Source of the DNA: Flavobacteriia bacterium
Lineage (GTDB): Bacteria > Bacteroidota > Bacteroidia > Flavobacteriales_D > Crocinitomicaceae
Assembly (NCBI GenBank): GCA_947446925.1
Contig: CANFHU010000005.1
Location: forward strand, 62,001-126,000
DNA length: 64,000 nucleotides
Reading direction: 5' to 3'
The notes beneath the pieces are model-generated. The model did no database searches and had not been told where the DNA came from. It was given only the letters and a program-made list of their open reading frames with translations. A program made the translations under genes and the position numbers. Shown piece by piece: positions 63,159 through 64,000 of this stretch. Position 1 is the stretch's first letter; each line of letters opens with the position of its first letter.

Positions 63159-63880
63159 TGCAATTTAAACTCGATATACTAGCTTTCGGAGCACATCCTG
63201 ACGATGTAGAATTATCTGCTTCGGGAACTATTTCAAAACATATTACACAAGGTAAAATTGTTGGTATTGTGGACCTTACACAAGGGGAGATGGGTTCTCG
63301 TGGTACAATTGAAACTCGTTATGAAGAAGCGAAAAATGCTGCTGAAATTTTAGGAGTAAGTTATCGTCACAATTTAAAAATGGAAGATGGTTTTCTGTCC
63401 AATTCAAAAGAAAATTTACTGAAAATTGTGGAACAAATTCGATTGTTACAACCTGAAATCGTCTTTGCAAATGCTACAGAAGATCGTCACCCTGACCATG
63501 CAAAAGGAAGTACATTAGTTTCTGATGCATGTTTTTTAGCGGGATTAACAAAAATTGAAACATCCTATAAGGGTGTACCTCAAGAGGCATATCGACCAAA
63601 AGCAGTGTATTACTACATACAAGATCGCTATATAAAACCAGATTTTGTAGTAGATGTTACCGATTTCTATGAACAAAAGATGAAGTCTATATTAGCCTAT
63701 AAAACGCAATTTTTCAATCCAAATCAAGAAGGTCCAAAAACACCTATTTCTGGTCAAGATTTTTTAGATTTTCTTTCTGGTAGAATGGCAGAAATGGGAC
63801 GTGCAATAGGAGTGAGGTATGCAGAAGGATTTACGGTGGAAAGAACTATTGGAGTAACAGATCTTTTCACGTTAAAATAA
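63158..63880 (+). CDS. bshB1: Bacillithiol biosynthesis deacetylase BshB1
   Basis: This 240-residue LmbE/PIG-L family zinc deacetylase removes the acetyl group from GlcNAc-malate in bacillithiol synthesis. Zinc motif AHPDDVELSASG (residues 12-23), HPDH in DRHPDHAKGS, and BshB1-type RGTIETRYEEAKNAAEILGV are present. It overlaps hepT by one base, which is odd for a housekeeping gene and suggests the toxin-antitoxin pair slipped in ahead of it or shares its transcript. Its last 9 bp overlap the end of a convergent gene. Confidence 0.95.
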   Translation: MQFKLDILAFGAHPDDVELSASGTISKHITQGKIVGIVDLTQGEMGSRGTIETRYEEAKNAAEILGVSYRHNLKMEDGFLSNSKENLLKIVEQIRLLQPEIVFANATEDRHPDHAKGSTLVSDACFLAGLTKIETSYKGVPQEAYRPKAVYYYIQDRYIKPDFVVDVTDFYEQKMKSILAYKTQFFNPNQEGPKTPISGQDFLDFLSGRMAEMGRAIGVRYAEGFTVERTIGVTDLFTLK

Positions 63881-64000
63881 TTTATTTTTAATTTTTCGTC
63901 CTAGAGCAATCCAACGAATACCTTTTATAAGTTGTAAATACGTATATTCAGATTTACTAAAATTGCAATTAAATTGTTTTACAGATGGAATTGAAGAGCC
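63872..64000 (-). CDS. C-terminal end of an unidentified gene, cut by window edge
   Basis: I read this frame from the minus strand: 42 codons open from the window edge to a stop at 63872-63874. It includes KSEYTYLQLIKGIRWIALGR and ends KIKNKLF. The composition is reasonable for a real C-terminus and the orientation is convergent with bshB1. Too little is visible for a family. Confidence 0.5.
   Translation of the reverse strand, partial: GSSIPSVKQFNCNFSKSEYTYLQLIKGIRWIALGRKIKNKLF

Overview
The window reads as chromosomal DNA of a strongly A+T-rich member of the Bacteroidota, most likely Flavobacteriales and perhaps close to Crocinitomicaceae (Fluviicola-like). The evidence is family-level. 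Secreted proteins carry type A and type B C-terminal sorting domains of the type IX secretion system. There are GLPGLI, DUF3822, DUF5606, DUF4834 and YfhO-family genes, a long-form IspH, a CarB without the C-terminal allosteric domain, a bacillithiol deacetylase and a fused CcsB-CcsA. Several promoters fit the Bacteroidota pattern TTTG-N19/20-TAnnTTTG. The species cannot be named from what is visible.

Layout. (1) 1-7.1 kb looks accessory. It holds the N-terminal part of a large secreted protein and a C2-like lipoprotein on the minus strand, then an XRE regulator, an orphan LuxR-type regulator whose receiver lacks the usual aspartate, a 55-residue coiled-coil gene and an AbiEi/AbiEii toxin-antitoxin pair. 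The pair sits between two imperfect ~100-bp direct repeats. It is followed by helically phased short repeats and ends at a detached 3' half of tRNA-Met(CAT) with its terminator. This is the signature of the right end of a tRNA-integrated element. (2) 7.5-12.5 kb holds rmuC and a restriction-modification locus: a putative PD-(D/S)xK endonuclease, a DHH-like phosphoesterase and a convergent C5 cytosine methyltransferase. The DHH-like gene between the two enzymes is the best candidate here for something undescribed. (3) 12.7-30.1 kb carries a SIMPL protein, a GLPGLI/outer-membrane receptor pair, rsmD with DUF3822, a pseudo-dihydroorotase, a BatA-like protein, DUF5606, a T9SS subtilisin, a TPR protein and mpl. 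(4) 30.2-46.9 kb carries an aminotransferase, a VanX-like dipeptidase, ispH, an MsbA-like exporter, rpmH, a glsB/glsA-like acyltransferase pair, an ECF-type sigma factor, secA, a pair of M16 peptidases (one active, one without the zinc site), an RlpA protein and a CaiB-type CoA transferase. (5) 46.9-64 kb carries a 1317-residue T9SS type B surface protein, gcvT, a PLP desulfhydrase-like enzyme, carB, DUF4834-yfhO, ccsBA, a MntA/HepT toxin-antitoxin pair fused translationally to bshB1, and the C-terminal end of another minus-strand gene.

How the genes work together. Most of the right-hand 50 kb is housekeeping: envelope and peptidoglycan recycling, pyrimidine precursors, isoprenoids, cytochrome c assembly and lipid synthesis. 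The left 12.5 kb and 62.5-63.2 kb carry defence or toxin-antitoxin cargo (AbiE, restriction-modification, MntA/HepT). No CRISPR array, rRNA operon, complete tRNA or intact insertion sequence was seen.
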